A model generated the notes under the pieces. The model did not search any database. It saw only the letters and a program-made list of their open reading frames with translations, and was not told where the DNA came from. From Dipetalonema caudispina (Eukaryota > Nematoda > Chromadorea > Rhabditida > Onchocercidae), in contig JABVXV010000028.1 in assembly GCA_013365325.1 (NCBI GenBank), positions 248,001-312,000 of the forward strand: a stretch of DNA of 64,000 bases. The letters run 5' to 3'. The translations under genes were made by a program, and so were the position numbers. Below, one piece after another: positions 51,883 through 64,000 of this stretch; within the stretch, counting starts at the first letter, position 1, and the number at the start of each line of letters is the position of its first letter.

Positions 51883-54800
51883 ATGGGGGAAAAAGACACA
51901 ACATGTCCCATTACAGATACAATTGTTACTGCGACAACCAGTTTGAGGCCGACAGTACCAGATAGACAAGCTTTTCAGCAAGCATTGCGTGAATATAATC
52001 AAAATATTAGTGAAACCGTCGGAAAGGTTAATTTTATCACTGCTGTTTTTCGTCACTTCTAGTTGCTTATTTCTGAGTTATATTGACGATCGCTTGACTC
52101 TTTTAGATCTTTTTGTACTAACTCGTGAATCCAGTGAATATGTTTCTTGAGAATTTTTGAGTTTTTCTCGGTCAGCTCTTACCGCTATACCATCTTGCCG
52201 TTTTCCACCAGTATTGTTCTTACATTCATTTATTTCAGTGTATGTATGAGGTTCTGATCTGTTCTCTCATCATATGACACTGTAGGTAGAATGTGAGGTT
52301 TTTAGCCTCATCCATATCTGTACTCATAGATATTTATGTTTAGCGAGTAATATTGAAGCAGTAACTATGATTAGTGTAGTAGATCGTCATAAGTTCACTT
52401 CCCGCGACTTTAATTTTAGTGCTAATGGACATTTTAAAGGCTCTTTCAACTAAATCATAGAGAATTTTTTGACTGCATTTGTTGCAGTTCTGAAAAGATT
52501 GTCCGCTTTTATTTGTAGATCGATAGAATTATCGGAAGGAACAATACTGTTGGGACTTTGAACATGTTGAAACAAAGCAAGCAGGAACCTCGCAAAAGAA
52601 GGGAACAATTGAAGCTTGAGGCTGATGAAATGAAAATTGAAATTAATGAAATCAAAAGGCTGCTAGCAGTAAAGGTTAGCGATTGCTTTGTACTGTGAAA
52701 CCCGTATTTTTCTGTTCTTGAATCTTGAAAATTTTTATAATTCATTCAACAAAGATATATCGACATAGCGGAACTACTAACCATCACGTTGTTGATAGCA
52801 AAGATGTTGAATAACTCACAAATGTCAAAATGACAAATTAAAGTTTAGAAGACAAAGTTTGATCTAGGACTTATAATTTTAGAGGCTAACAATTCTCTTA
52901 GATATACTGGCATATGTCATCATTATTTTCGTGGAAGGAAGAAGTTATTTTGAAGAAATAAATCATTTGCTGAAAAATAAGTGACCCCATATACATTTAT
53001 TTAAATATTTTTAGTCCATCCAGTAGTGAAATTCGATTTACATATAACTAGTCATCAAATGCAAATTTTGCAGGATGCGTTATTGTCCGATATAGAAAAT
53101 GATCTGGTCTACAGGGATGAAAGCAGATTAACAACACGTTTGAAAGAGCTGGAGATTGCGTACTCCCAAACGAAGTTCACTTCTAGTCGTACCGAAAAAG
53201 CATTAATCAAGGAAATCGACAAATTAAAACGAAATCGAGCCAAACTAACGCAAGTTTATCTAGTCACTGTATTGATTTGATATTCATTTAATGAAAATTA
53301 AAGTATTCAGTTAATTTATTCATTCTCAGTTTTACGTCAAAGATTTTAAATGCGAAACAGTTTAAAAGCATCATCCGCAGAAGTTGAAAACTTGTGTAGA
53401 ATTAACAATTTCCCAAATATCCTGTAATCTAAGTTTGTGGTTAGCCAGACAATTTAGGGAAGCTTGGGAAGAGAACAAGAAAGGGAATTTTCGTGAAAAC
53501 AAAACTAATTAGGTAGACGAGGTTTGTGATGCAACATATAAGACGTCTTAGTGGTATAAATTTTCGATATATAAATATCAAATTAGCAACAGTAAGTAGA
53601 CATTAAGTGTAGGAAAAGTTCAGAATTTGCAGCGCGATAGCAGTAGATATATCATTTATAAATCAAATTCCAAACAGATAAATTGTAAAGGCTTGTTCAA
53701 AATAGTAATATTGAGATCACCACTTTCAAGCGCGGAATAATTTGAATACTCTAAATAACTTGTCAGATCGGCATATAGTCAACTAATCTTATCAATTCTG
53801 TTTGTTGTCTTCTTATTAGCTTATAACATTGATTTCATTCAAATCACTTATAAAACGTTCTTTTTCTGTGCTCTGTGGATTCGGTTTTATTTACTGTTTG
53901 CACCATAAAACTCGGTTTTCAGGAAATATAATATTGTCATGGAGGAGAAACGGGTCATACAGCTCCAATTATGTGGAATCAATGAAAGGCGTAGTGTATG
54001 TTGCTCCACATTCCATCTCTTTATTGGAACTTTCAGTAATTCTTAATATTGTGAAGTTTGTTATGCCTCTCAGCTCTTCAGGAGACTTTGTCTTTTCGAT
54101 GAAAAATAAGTAGAGTCGGTGGATAGTTACAGCGAGAAGAGAAAGGTGTACATAGATTAGTTCATTACTTAATGTCATGGATTCTCAGTAAATTCTAGTC
54201 ACATATTATTTTTAACAGTTTGTAGGTGTTAGTTCAGAAAGAAACTTTCCTTTTACCTTGATTCTTTTTCTAAGCTTCTACTTTATATCCTTATTTTGTT
54301 TCTTAATTTTGTTATTTTCATTTCTAAAATTTCATGAAACTTTTATCTAGTAATAAGATCTCTTTCATATTTGCACTCCCTCGGTTTCTTAATACAATTT
54401 GCACTCGAATTTATCAAATATTTTCATAAAACAGTAATGAGAAGGAAGCATTTCAGAATGTGCTCAAGTCAATCCGTGAGATAACAAATCAACTTGATAA
54501 CACTGATCGATGTATTAGACAACAGAGACGGGATTTCTTGCAGCTTAAAGATAGTTTATGCGATTTACATGCTAAAAAAAAGAAACTGGTGGATAGTTAC
54601 AACAGGAAACGGACGGAATACATCGATTGGTCAAATAGAAATAAAAAAGATATGCAGTGTTCTCCCATAATTTGTTCGAACTATCCATATCCAGCGACAT
54701 ATCCCGCGGCTTATCGCCATCGGTCTTGTGAGTTTTATCTTCTATTACTTAAAAGTGTCTTTGTTTCATCTCTTCAGATAATTTATAAACCTTACACTGT

Positions 54801-56550
54801 TTTGTCATATCATTGTTCGGATACAATCACGGTTTTAAATGGTTCAGTTTCATCCTGAATTGAAATGAATCTAGTCTTAGTGAGTGGCAATTTTTTAATT
54901 ATTTTCAAAAAATATTTTGGTGAAATTATGAAATATTCTGTATTATCCCGTTCATGCCTCTCCCAATTTAGCTGCTGATTTTATTGACGAAGAAACACTG
55001 GAGCCGTTTTATGAACAGAAGATGGCATGTAAAAGATTGATCGAATATCTAACTTCATTGCAGTCACAGATGCCCGTGGAATGTTCTTCACCAGCTTATG
55101 ATACAACGGATAAAGCATGTAAACAGATGACAGCTGATGGAAGTGAAGGTTGGTGTTATTTCGACACAGTCACATTTTTCATTTTATTCAATTTCGTCTG
55201 ATGCATAATTCGATGTTTCATTCTTTTCGTCTTATTTTCGTTTCCAGTGCATATTATTTCTGGAAAAGGGTAAGACTTTTTTCAATTCTTAGAAAGTAAC
55301 GTCACTGTCAAAATGTATTGTTTTTTTATGAATATATTTTTTCAGATTCAGCTGAGGAATATCCTTCATCTTTTTCCGCACTGAAAACGCAAACATCAAT
55401 ACCTGTTCGTACCACGGTTGAGCAGGAGTTGGGAAAAGAAACGTCTTTTATTAACGTTTTGAAGAAAAAAAATTGCAAGAAATCTTCGAAGAAGCCATGT
55501 CAGGTATTTTCCAAGTTTTGATTAAATATGGTGAACTCCAGATATATTGTTCCAACATGGCGGTCATAAAGTCGTAACTTTTGTTTACTTTTAATTCATC
55601 CCTTTATGATTATATTCGCTAAGTAAGAACTGTTACCAAAAAGTACAATTAATAAGTATTGTTGTAACTGATCAATCAATATCCTCACAATTAATGCACT
55701 TTTGTAGTTTGATATACTCTTTTTGTTTCAAGTTAATTTTGGATTTTTTTCTCAGTTCAACTTAATTTTATTCCTTTTTGCAGAAAATAAGTCATCCAAT
55801 GCAAATGTTATGCTTCTTTAAAGAAACTGAGATACCAATACCTCAAACTTATCGCGAAATTGAGCATACATTAAATATGGTGCGTATGTTACTGAAACAC
55901 TATCAAGAACAGACGAAGTAAGGGGACTCCATTCTGCATGTTTTTAAGTTTTACTGATAATACATTTCTGTGCACTTTACGATTTCTGCTATCCACAGAA
56001 CCTGAAGGATGCATTTTTTTTCCTTCATTTATGAACATTCATATCTTACTGCAATATACTCATCATCTTAAATTTCTGTAATTTGTCGAATTCTGGATGT
56101 CTTACCATCATAAAAAGAAGTCTTTGTCTTCACTACTAACTACAGCCTATTGCTTTATCATTAATTATTGTAGAGAAAGAAAAATTTTTTTGAACTCATG
56201 GTTGAAGGCTAATAACTTAACAAATACTTACATATCACATAATGAAAATTAAAGTATAATAATACTTAGTAAAATTTGTTTGCAGCGTTATTGTTTGGGA
56301 AGAAAGTGATTATCGACAGTTACCTTCACTCAGTGAAAGTGAACATACGGCGGATTCAGCCTGGAATGGTTCAACAGACACATCCGATCGCGGGAGCATC
56401 TTCAATTTTCATACTTCTTTCGACCTCATAACGCCTTTGCAGGAAAGACCTGAGTCTTTTGCAACAGGTAATTGCAACCAAAAACTGGAATTTTCAGCAC
56501 CGTTGTCAATCTCTGATGAAGGCTTCGAAAGTAAAAATTCTACTCACTAG
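51883..56550 (+). CDS. BFR1-like coiled-coil protein
   Basis: Eight exons, 51883-52026, 52519-52674, 53074-53249, 54435-54727, 54972-55148, 55346-55503, 55784-55917 and 56286-56550, give ~500 aa in continuous phase. The protein begins with RPTVPDRQAFQQALREYNQ, then long charged coiled coils (EIDKLKRNRAKLT, QQRRDFLQLKDSLCDLHAKK, RKRTEYIDW). Later comes KISHPMQMLCFFKETEIPIP, followed by an acidic Ser-rich tail. The PDR-x-x-F N-terminus, basic coiled coils and an 'HP-x-x-M-L-x-x-F' block followed by P-Q-T match the plan of yeast Bfr1, a polysome/mRNP-associated protein involved in ER-linked mRNA and nuclear segregation. That assignment is by pattern, not alignment. ATG 51883 follows TTGTTGCAG by 7 nt, so SL trans-splicing is likely. 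Exon 3 appears to use a GC donor. The extreme C-terminus may be spliced further. Confidence 0.7.
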
Positions 56551-58123
56551 ATTATTCTTGTTATTAATTTATGTGGAATCCCAACTATTTTTTTGTCTTT
56601 TTATTTAGGAAATTGGAACATAACAAACTGGAAAAAAAAAAGATTTTTATCCGGGAACTGTTATAATTATAGATTTCTAAAAACTCTTTCTTGTAAGTGT
56701 GCAAATTCTTCAGTTCTTTCAAGAGAGCGAAAAAGTTCACTGTGAATGAATCGCCTAAAACATAAACAAACTTGTATAATATACCTGTTATAAATGTTCA
56801 TCATCTGTAATCTTTGTAAATTGTTTTAGCATTTTTTTTTTTTTCACACAGTACTTTCCTGGGATTGATGGTCCTTTTATAAGTTGGAATTGCTGGCCCG
56901 CAACCGTTGTTTAACTTTTTCTTTTCAGTTATAAATTCTTTCATTGTTTATGATAATTTTATTGATAGAATATGATATAGGGAAAGTAAATGACTCTTTT
57001 TAGCAACTGTTTTCGCTCTGCTTGCATGTTATCGTGGAAAAAATTCAAAAGAGAATGAGTTTTTTTCACGATGACATGCAAGCAGCATGATGAGTATTTG
57101 TCAATTGTTGCTATGCATTTATCTAACTGTGTCATCAAAATTGCTTGAGGCACATTGCTTTATAAATATTACGTCGTTATATTTCTCGGTTCTTAATTCC
57201 TTGTATCATATGTTCAATTAATTTATGGATTATGTTTTATAAGCCTAGGGAAAACACGTGTTAATAAAGAATGGACTGGCGGTTGGAGTCATCCTAGAAT
57301 TCAGTTTTGGTTTTGGAAGTATTAAAGTTCGTAACTTTGTTTGGACTGTTTTCCGAATGACATTTGTTTTTTATATTCATTGTGATTTAAGTAGAAGTGA
57401 TGTGATCATGTCATGACCCGGTAACTGTGCATTTTACGTGTTTTGGTTATAATTTCGTAGGTATATTCATATTATTGCCGATTCTCAGATGTATTGGAAG
57501 CATATCGGAATCTCTCTCTAGAAGAAGTTTAATTTGAAGACTTTTGTTGCAGCAATGATCATCAAGATTTAAAGTGCCCTATTGGTCAAAACTAAGTCAC
57601 AGTAATTGCTAGCAGATCTGAATGAGCTGGGTAAGGGAATGTAAATGTAAATAAGGATTGGAAAAGCAGTAAATAACTCTTATACTGTCGTCATTCCAGG
57701 AAGGTTGTTCATCCCCATTAATTTCGGCTGTTGAAACGAAGTAGATAGTCAGTACAAACAATGCTTCGACTTAGTCATGGTTTACAAATTCCAGAGCTTA
57801 AAAAGATAAATGAGGCAAAGCGGATGTGTATTGCAGGATTTCATGATCTTAATTTTTATCTATTCGGAATTTTGAAATTTGAGTCGTATTTTGTCCTCGT
57901 ATAATCTGACTTGGAAACTGCCTATTGTAACAGAAAATTTTCGACAGAAAAGCACAACGTCAAGTAATTGCACAAATATTAGATCCCTGAAAGTCAATCT
58001 TAGTTGATTGAAATGTGGAAGATTGTGGAGAACGCTTTTGTTCCAATTTTCGCTCTTTCTTTTTCATGATCGCTATCTGGAAAGATTCTATATAAAAATT
58101 TATTGAAACTCCTATTTCCACGT
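56551..58123. other. Convergent intergenic region with hairpin
   Basis: Contains the 3' UTRs of the BFR1-like and guanylate cyclase genes and a strong hairpin at 57001-57113. The minus-strand ORF at 56959-57153 covers the hairpin and has no domain. Confidence 0.5.
57001..57113. ncRNA. MicroRNA-like hairpin (candidate)
   Basis: 57018-57043 pairs with 57060-57085: 26 consecutive pairs with only two G.U wobbles (57030/57073 and 57037/57066) and a 16-nt loop. A lower stem (TAGCAAC 57001-57007 with GTTGCTA 57107-57113) lies beyond an internal loop. Size, loop and lower stem fit a pre-miRNA inside a pri-miRNA. The fold forms from either strand, so the strand is unassigned. I do not recognise the arms as a known family. 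An inverted repeat from a small element is the alternative. Confidence 0.5.
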
Positions 58124-61100
58124 TTATCTAACTTTTAAGAATAACTTTCTTTTGTAACGAAGATATTTTTTTAAAGTTACCATACAACGAGTTTCTTCTT
58201 CAAATGAAATTTTCCTGCTTTCGAACAATTCAAAATAGCCATCAGTAGACTGTCCTGGTTCTGCAATTATAATTACATTCAATGAAGATAAGGGAAGCCA
58301 AAAAATTGTGCCAAATTTTTCAGCTCGATGAGAAAACTGATGAAACAAACGTTTAGTGTAAGCGCAAATGTCCCAAACAGTTTTTCGACCATTTTTTACT
58401 AGAAAATAAGTGTGTGTCCGACCAATATCTTCTATCTTGATAATTCCTCCATCAATAAACTCAAGGGATTTATTCGTTTGTAGTGCCGAACTGGAAATGA
58501 GTCACAGTTGCCGTGGATAGAATCAGATTAAACCAATAAAATGTTGGATAGGAAATAATATAACTCATGGAATTATGTTCAATTTAAACCAAATATAATA
58601 ATTAAATGAAAATCTGAGGAAAGCATGCTTCTTCGCCATTTCGCTGACCCGAATTCTTCGTGGTAAACCATCTGATTCTAATTTACGAGCTATTGAAACT
58701 GTTTTCCCAAACACATAAAATCTGAAAATATGAAATATTTTCCCTATTTAATACTTCATAATTTGTTTAATTTCTTTTTGTTAGAAAGCTGCCCTATAAA
58801 TTAGGTTAAATAGTTCTAAATCACCAACCGAGGCATTTTCATTCCAACTATTCCAGCAAAAACTGGTCCAGTATGAATACCAATACGAATTTCAAGTGGT
58901 ACATCTTGTCCTGGACGTCTCACCGATTTTACTTCCATTTGCATACCAATCGCCATATTTAAGATACGTTCCGAATGATCGGCGCATTGAGTGGGAACGC
59001 CGCTAGCAACTACGTAAGCATCACCAATTGTTTCAACCTTATAAACGTCGTTCTAAAAGATTGAAATAATTGAAAGTTATGAATTCAACAAAGACAGACA
59101 TAACATATTGCATTGAAAAGTCTTGATCTTAAGAATACGATAAAGTCAAAGGTTTTCTTGAAGGTTTACTGTAAGCCATAAGGTTACAAATCAAATCTTT
59201 TTAAAAGCAAACAGAAAATCGCAAATTTCGAAAAATTGCTATAACATTCAAGTTTGCAAAAATAGGAACAAACGAATAGATTACAAGTAAGGATTCAAAA
59301 CAAAGAAAACATAAATGATACTTACAATTTTAGCAATACGATCAAATTTAGTATATAGATCGTTTAACATATTGAAAACATCATAAGGTTCACATGAAGC
59401 ACAAATTTTTGTGAATGTTACTATATCGGAAAAGAGAATTGTTGCTTCTGTATATTCATCTGAAAATTTCTATCATTAATCAATCGAATACGCCATCTTT
59501 TTGTTTCTCTTTTCTTTGTCTTCAATAATATGAAAGGCTAACAATTTGTTGCTAAGATGAAAACAAAAGAGATTTTCAAATATGAAATTAAATATGAATA
59601 ATTAATTTTTACGTGCATGAACCGTTTCACCCATGTGAAGAATTTCGACAGCAAATGGTGGTAATAATTCATAGAGGAGCTTCTCCGATTTATTCTTTCC
59701 CGTGGCTACTTTTTCATTCAGTTTCCTCAAATTACTTTCTTCTTCTTCCAATATCTCACTGCAAAATCATTTATCAATTAATCAGCAGATAGAGTATCAC
59801 TGAGAGTTTTTTTTTTTTTGAGGTATATTAATGTCAACATTCAGACAATTCTCTACGCATAGTATGTTTTAAACTGGAATATTATTCAAATGTCATCACT
59901 TCAGCTTTTATTTTGACTTTGAACTTTGAACTTTGAACTTTGAAATTGATAACATCAACAAAAGTGATGACACTACCTCAAAAATAACGCCATTCTATTT
60001 AAATCAGTTGTAGACTTCTTACAACTGATATCTTTCATTTCAAAATTTGTCAGTCATCAGTTTTCCAGATTTTTCAAAATATATTAACATTATATCACTA
60101 CTTAACTGCTAATTAAAAAATAATCATTTGTAAGTTGGAAGTGTTTAAACTAAGTTAAATGTTCTATTATCACTCGATTTGAAATTGAAGTTAATATGAC
60201 TTCTAAACTTGTAATGTGACTTAATGTGACTTGTAAATTAAACAACATTGTAAGTTGCAAGCTTATCACCGTTCTCTGATAAGATAGTATATAGAACTAT
60301 TCATAACAATGGAAAGATGCAAAGTTCGTATGATATCTTTTACAATAGTTTTCAACATTTAAATGATTAAAATTAACTAACGTATGTTTAATTTGGCAAA
60401 GTTTTAATTGATTGATCATGACAATATCCCGAGTTGCATCGTGCAATTGCATATCACTAATGTATAATTCTCGTTGATTAAGATGGATAATTTCGGATAC
60501 GTCCAATGAGCACATATAAATAAAGTGTCCATTTGATAGTAATGTAATTGAGCCTAGTATAGTTTAATTCTGTTTAAGCTTTAATCTATTGCTAATCAAA
60601 TTTTATCATTCGAATAATTTCATTTTTTTTAACAACTAATAATTTTAAATTAATGGATATATTACATGTATTTTTCGAAATGAAGTAACCTTTTAACATG
60701 ATCGGTTTTATACGATTGGTATCACTCAATGTTAACACGAATATACTATTTAGAAAAGCCAGTAAAGATTCATAAATAAATGGTACCTGAAATACAAACT
60801 TAATTACTGTAGTCGTATTTATCCTACAGCATGCCAGAATTAATTCTTACTTCTTAAAGAATTAAAATACTTGAGGATTATGACTTTTAGAAATTAAACC
60901 TACATTAGGGTAGATCAGTTGTGCAATATCAGTTAGTAAAGTTACACCACATTTCATTGATGGTACATATTTCTTGATAAAAATACCTGCAAATAAAATG
61001 TTAAGCCATAATAATGAAGGTTATTTTGGATTTCGATCTTAGTACTTACTTTGTATCTAAAAATTTGTCCTCTAATAACTCAAACTAAATATTTACTTGT

Positions 61101-63550
61101 CATTTGCTTAACAATTATTATCAATGGAAGATATCATATTGGAATGGAAAGAATTCGAAGAAACTTACCATGGTGCAATATTCGGAATTCTTTACTAAAA
61201 CAAATATGATATGGAAAAATAATTGCGAACTCATTTAGCGACAAACCACATTGTTCCTTAATTTTCATTTTTTAAGGATTGTATTGTTAATTGAATGATC
61301 ATACGTGAGATTCACGTTTCCGTAAAACATGCAATTCCCATCTCTTAAAATTACATACAGATACTGTAATTTTAGAAAATGAAAGTTCTAAGTTACACAG
61401 AACGACGTTATATGAAAAATACTACAAGTAACTTGATGACCTCTTGAATTAAATAGCGTTTTCCTAGTATTGAAATTCAGTCACACATATAATGTGCAAT
61501 GAATTTTAGTATTCCAGGAGATATTAGATCATATAATTAATAAATAACTACTGCTTGATGATCTTTATGGAAGAAAAAAATCGTTATATCAGTTAAGAAT
61601 TTGTAGACGAGCTTTAATAGATTGGATAGAATGAATAAAAATTACCGATAATTACTTGAATAAATGAAAAATAGTCCTTGTTTACTACTTAATTAAAATT
61701 AAAATTATAGCAAAATTTACATTCGATTTCGTGTCCTGTAACAGGTTGCTCAGCGAACGATTCACACAACTCAAACTGCCCTTAATTTTATCTTTCTGAA
61801 ATCATATTATATATTTCGGTTATCTTGTGAGTAGATTCTTAGTAAAATTTTCTTTCATATGTAATTTTTAAAAGTCATTTCAGATTTATGAAAGCTTATT
61901 TCAGCAATAAAGAATTAAACGATTAAAAAAACCTCAGTAATTAAAAATATGATATGCTCTTTAATGATTGTGCTAAAATGCTCTCGAAAACGACTCTCAA
62001 TAGTCACTCCAACTTCAATGTCAAATATTCTCTTTGATACTTCACGGACAATACCTGAAATTATAGGAAATTTTTGCTTTTAAAATCATTGCAATGTCCA
62101 ATTTTCATAGTTGGATTAAATCATGCAGAAATTATGAAGATTTTTTTCAGTTCCACAATTACTTCTAAATTCATAAAACTTTAGAAATTCAGAATTTGTC
62201 GTCTAGTCAACCTTTTCTTATCAAATCACAAGTGAATAAAATATAATGTGACATTTTAAAATCGTCGATTAACAAATTTCATTTTTCTAGTGATCTTTTT
62301 CTGTAAAATATCTAAGTGCAAAAGAGAGGAAAAACGAAAAAGGAATTTTCGGCACTGCGGAATGTACAGAAGAATATTTTGTTGAAAGATGAAATGTATT
62401 GGCACAGCACGTAAAACACGTTTAAGCGTTCATCAGTAAGCATATTAGATTTTTTAAATAATCAAAAACAAACTAAATTCAATGCTCACTGATGAGGATA
62501 CATTAAAACTATAAATAGTCGATTGAAATGTGCAATAATTTGGTGATACCTTTGACAATACCAGGAAATCCTGTACGTGATGAATAATAGTGTAACAGTA
62601 AACTACCATCATTGGTGAATTCACAACGAAATACTGGTCCACGTAATTTCATCGAGAAAGCGGTATGGTCAGCAAAATAATATACTCGGTCCAAACTATT
62701 CAGGAAACCCTTCCGTTAAGTAAATTATTAAATCATTTTACAGGAAATTAATTCACTAAATAAACAATCTGACAATGGAATTCAATGTTCCATTTTGGTT
62801 TCAAGTAATCCAAACCAATGCGAATTTTTTAAAACAAATTGAACTCAGTTTTTTGAAATCCTTTCTAGAAATTAATTGTATAAAATATTTCAAATTCTTG
62901 TAACCTTAATTTTACTCGAAATTTGCAAGTCACCGTTATTTGCCTATCAATTATTTATTTCTTTTCCATTCTAAAAAATTCAAAGTTAAAGATAAATTAA
63001 GTTTAAAAAGAATACTTTGAGATCGTATGCAAGTGCTTGCAAAATTTCATCCCATCCAGTCTTCATGACAAAATGTACGAAATATACACCAAAAGCTTCC
63101 CAAACCGCATTCAATGAAAGATCTAAGTCATTCTCAAAAATTGGAACTTCACTTTAAGATTTTCTTTTTTTTTTTTGAAAATTTAGTTTTTAAAATGATT
63201 AAAGATTTCGCTCCTAAGATGATATAATGAAAATTTGAAGTATTACATGGATATTATGTTTATAATCGGTGATTGAAATTCATTTATTTATTATTTGAAA
63301 AACATTCTTTAGAATAACAGAATGGTACAAAGGCTTTCTTACAGGACAAAATTGAGGCCCATATAGAAATAAGTCATACTGTAATCTAATTATTTAGATA
63401 ATCATCTTAGAAGAAGGAAGTAATTTCAAGAGAAATGTGAAGTTTTTACCTAAAACATGAGAAGCAGCACGAGCTACTTTCATCGTTATTTCATCATCGT
63501 AATAACATGTCACCACACATTCTTCACCTTCTTTTAGATGACAAGAATTT
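58124..63550 (-). CDS. Atypical soluble guanylate cyclase (H-NOX, HNOBA, cyclase), 5' end beyond right edge
   Basis: Makes cGMP; the family senses O2 or NO through heme. Exons: 63450-63550, 63016-63122, 62550-62709, 61933-62054, 61721-61795, 61169-61256, 60904-60986, 60690-60786, 60382-60553, 59613-59758, 59326-59459, 58829-59052, 58590-58721, 58124-58490; all in phase, ~669 residues. The H-NOX domain (YYDDEITMKVARAASHVLD, WEAFGVYFVHFV, LRGPVFRC, YYSSR) is missing its first ~35-50 residues. HNOBA and signalling-helix segments follow (IIFPYHICFSKEFRI, SDMQLHDATRDIVM, ELLPPFAVEILHMG). The cyclase domain has metal Asp in LFSDIVTFT and in ETIGDAYVVASG, then GIHTGPVFAGIVGMKMPR. Oddities: Tyr where the heme-ligand His is expected, and YVFGKTVSIARK replacing the Cys/Asn/Arg substrate-side residues. 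A C-terminal extension of ~100 residues follows the cyclase. The subtype within the nematode gcy-31 to gcy-37 group cannot be assigned. Confidence 0.93.
59914..59944. repeat. 8-bp microsatellite
   Basis: About four tandem copies of ACTTTGAA inside a guanylate cyclase intron. Confidence 0.9.
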
Positions 63551-64000
63551 CTGCAAATTAACTAATTATAATAGAAGTATGTAGTAAAGAAGAATATGAA
63601 AAATGGTCACTATTAGTGAAAGCAATTTGACCTCTAACCTTCTTTTAGCTTTACTTTATCAGCAGAAGCTTTCATTTTAAAATGTGATATTATACTATTT
63701 ATTTCCCAAATAGTTATAAAAAAATTAATTTTTACAAGGAATGGTTCTTTTTTTTATATTTCCTTTCCTCAAAATGAGGAAAGAAAGAACAAAAAGAATG
63801 GTTTAAATTAGGATGACAAGGAATGCATCCGAAAATTTTTTTGCTAGAAGAATTCAAATAATTTTTGAAATTTGGATTTTTCAAAACAATAAAACTGGGA
63901 AAAAAGTGTTATCTTTTTCAATATAATTCAGCTACACTTCAAAAAATCCACAATGTAAATCAAAATTACTTGTAAGATGGAAACGAAAGTGACGTTGCAT
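63551..64000 (-). other. Intron of the guanylate cyclase gene at window edge
   Basis: The first exon in the window (63550) begins in mid-codon, so the gene must continue upstream. AT-rich intron sequence fills this part. A short open stretch at the far right (MQRHFRFH..., minus, from 64000) before a GTAATT could be the preceding exon but cannot be confirmed. Confidence 0.4.

Noticed and set aside
56959..57153. 64-codon minus ORF
   Set aside because: It spans the hairpin, so its openness follows from the inverted repeat; no domain or splice support.
62490..62510. CTGATGAG core suggesting a hammerhead ribozyme
   Set aside because: No GAAA segment or closing helices at the right spacing.

Overview
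The window is AT-rich nuclear DNA from a metazoan with many short introns (GT-AG, often ending TTTCAG or TTTTAG), compact genes and start codons placed directly behind splice acceptors, as expected for SL trans-splicing. Three features point to a nematode: an atypical H-NOX guanylate cyclase, a short SH2-tyrosine kinase of the Fer-related nematode type, and the gene structure. Presence of an FMR1/FXR gene argues against Caenorhabditis. A clade III (filarial-like) nematode is my best guess, from gene content only. No prokaryotic gene, rRNA, tRNA, CRISPR array or intact transposon was seen.

Layout, left to right: a TTF2/lodestar-like SNF2 ATPase (-, 1-8594, 3' end off the left edge); the mRNA cap-1 methyltransferase CMTR1 (+, 10954-17670); an FMR1/FXR-family RNA-binding protein (-, 20425-24644), bracketed by two inverted copies of a ~430-470 bp repeat; the splicing factor SYF2 (+, 25531-27452); two unrecognised small secreted or membrane-anchored proteins (-, 28825-30032 and 30621-33965); an SH2-tyrosine kinase (-, 36361-40120); a C18orf21/RMP24-type zinc-ribbon protein (-, 40773-42843); cytoplasmic poly(A)-binding protein (-, 44379-47811); a BFR1-like coiled-coil protein (+, 51883-56550); and an atypical soluble guanylate cyclase (-, 58124-63550, 5' end off the right edge).

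Six of the eleven genes act in RNA metabolism: cap methylation, splicing, mRNP control by FXR and PABP, a probable RNase MRP subunit, and a BFR1-like mRNP factor. Most neighbours are divergent or convergent pairs, so I do not call an operon.

The items most worth following are a 26-bp microRNA-like hairpin at 57018-57085; a guanylate cyclase with Tyr at the expected proximal heme-His position and an alpha-like cyclase half-site; two adjacent small membrane-anchored proteins of unknown family; two likely GC-AG introns; and inverted repeats around the FXR gene. Exon boundaries were worked out by hand from reading frame, splice consensus and family similarity, so a few may be off by a base or an exon.
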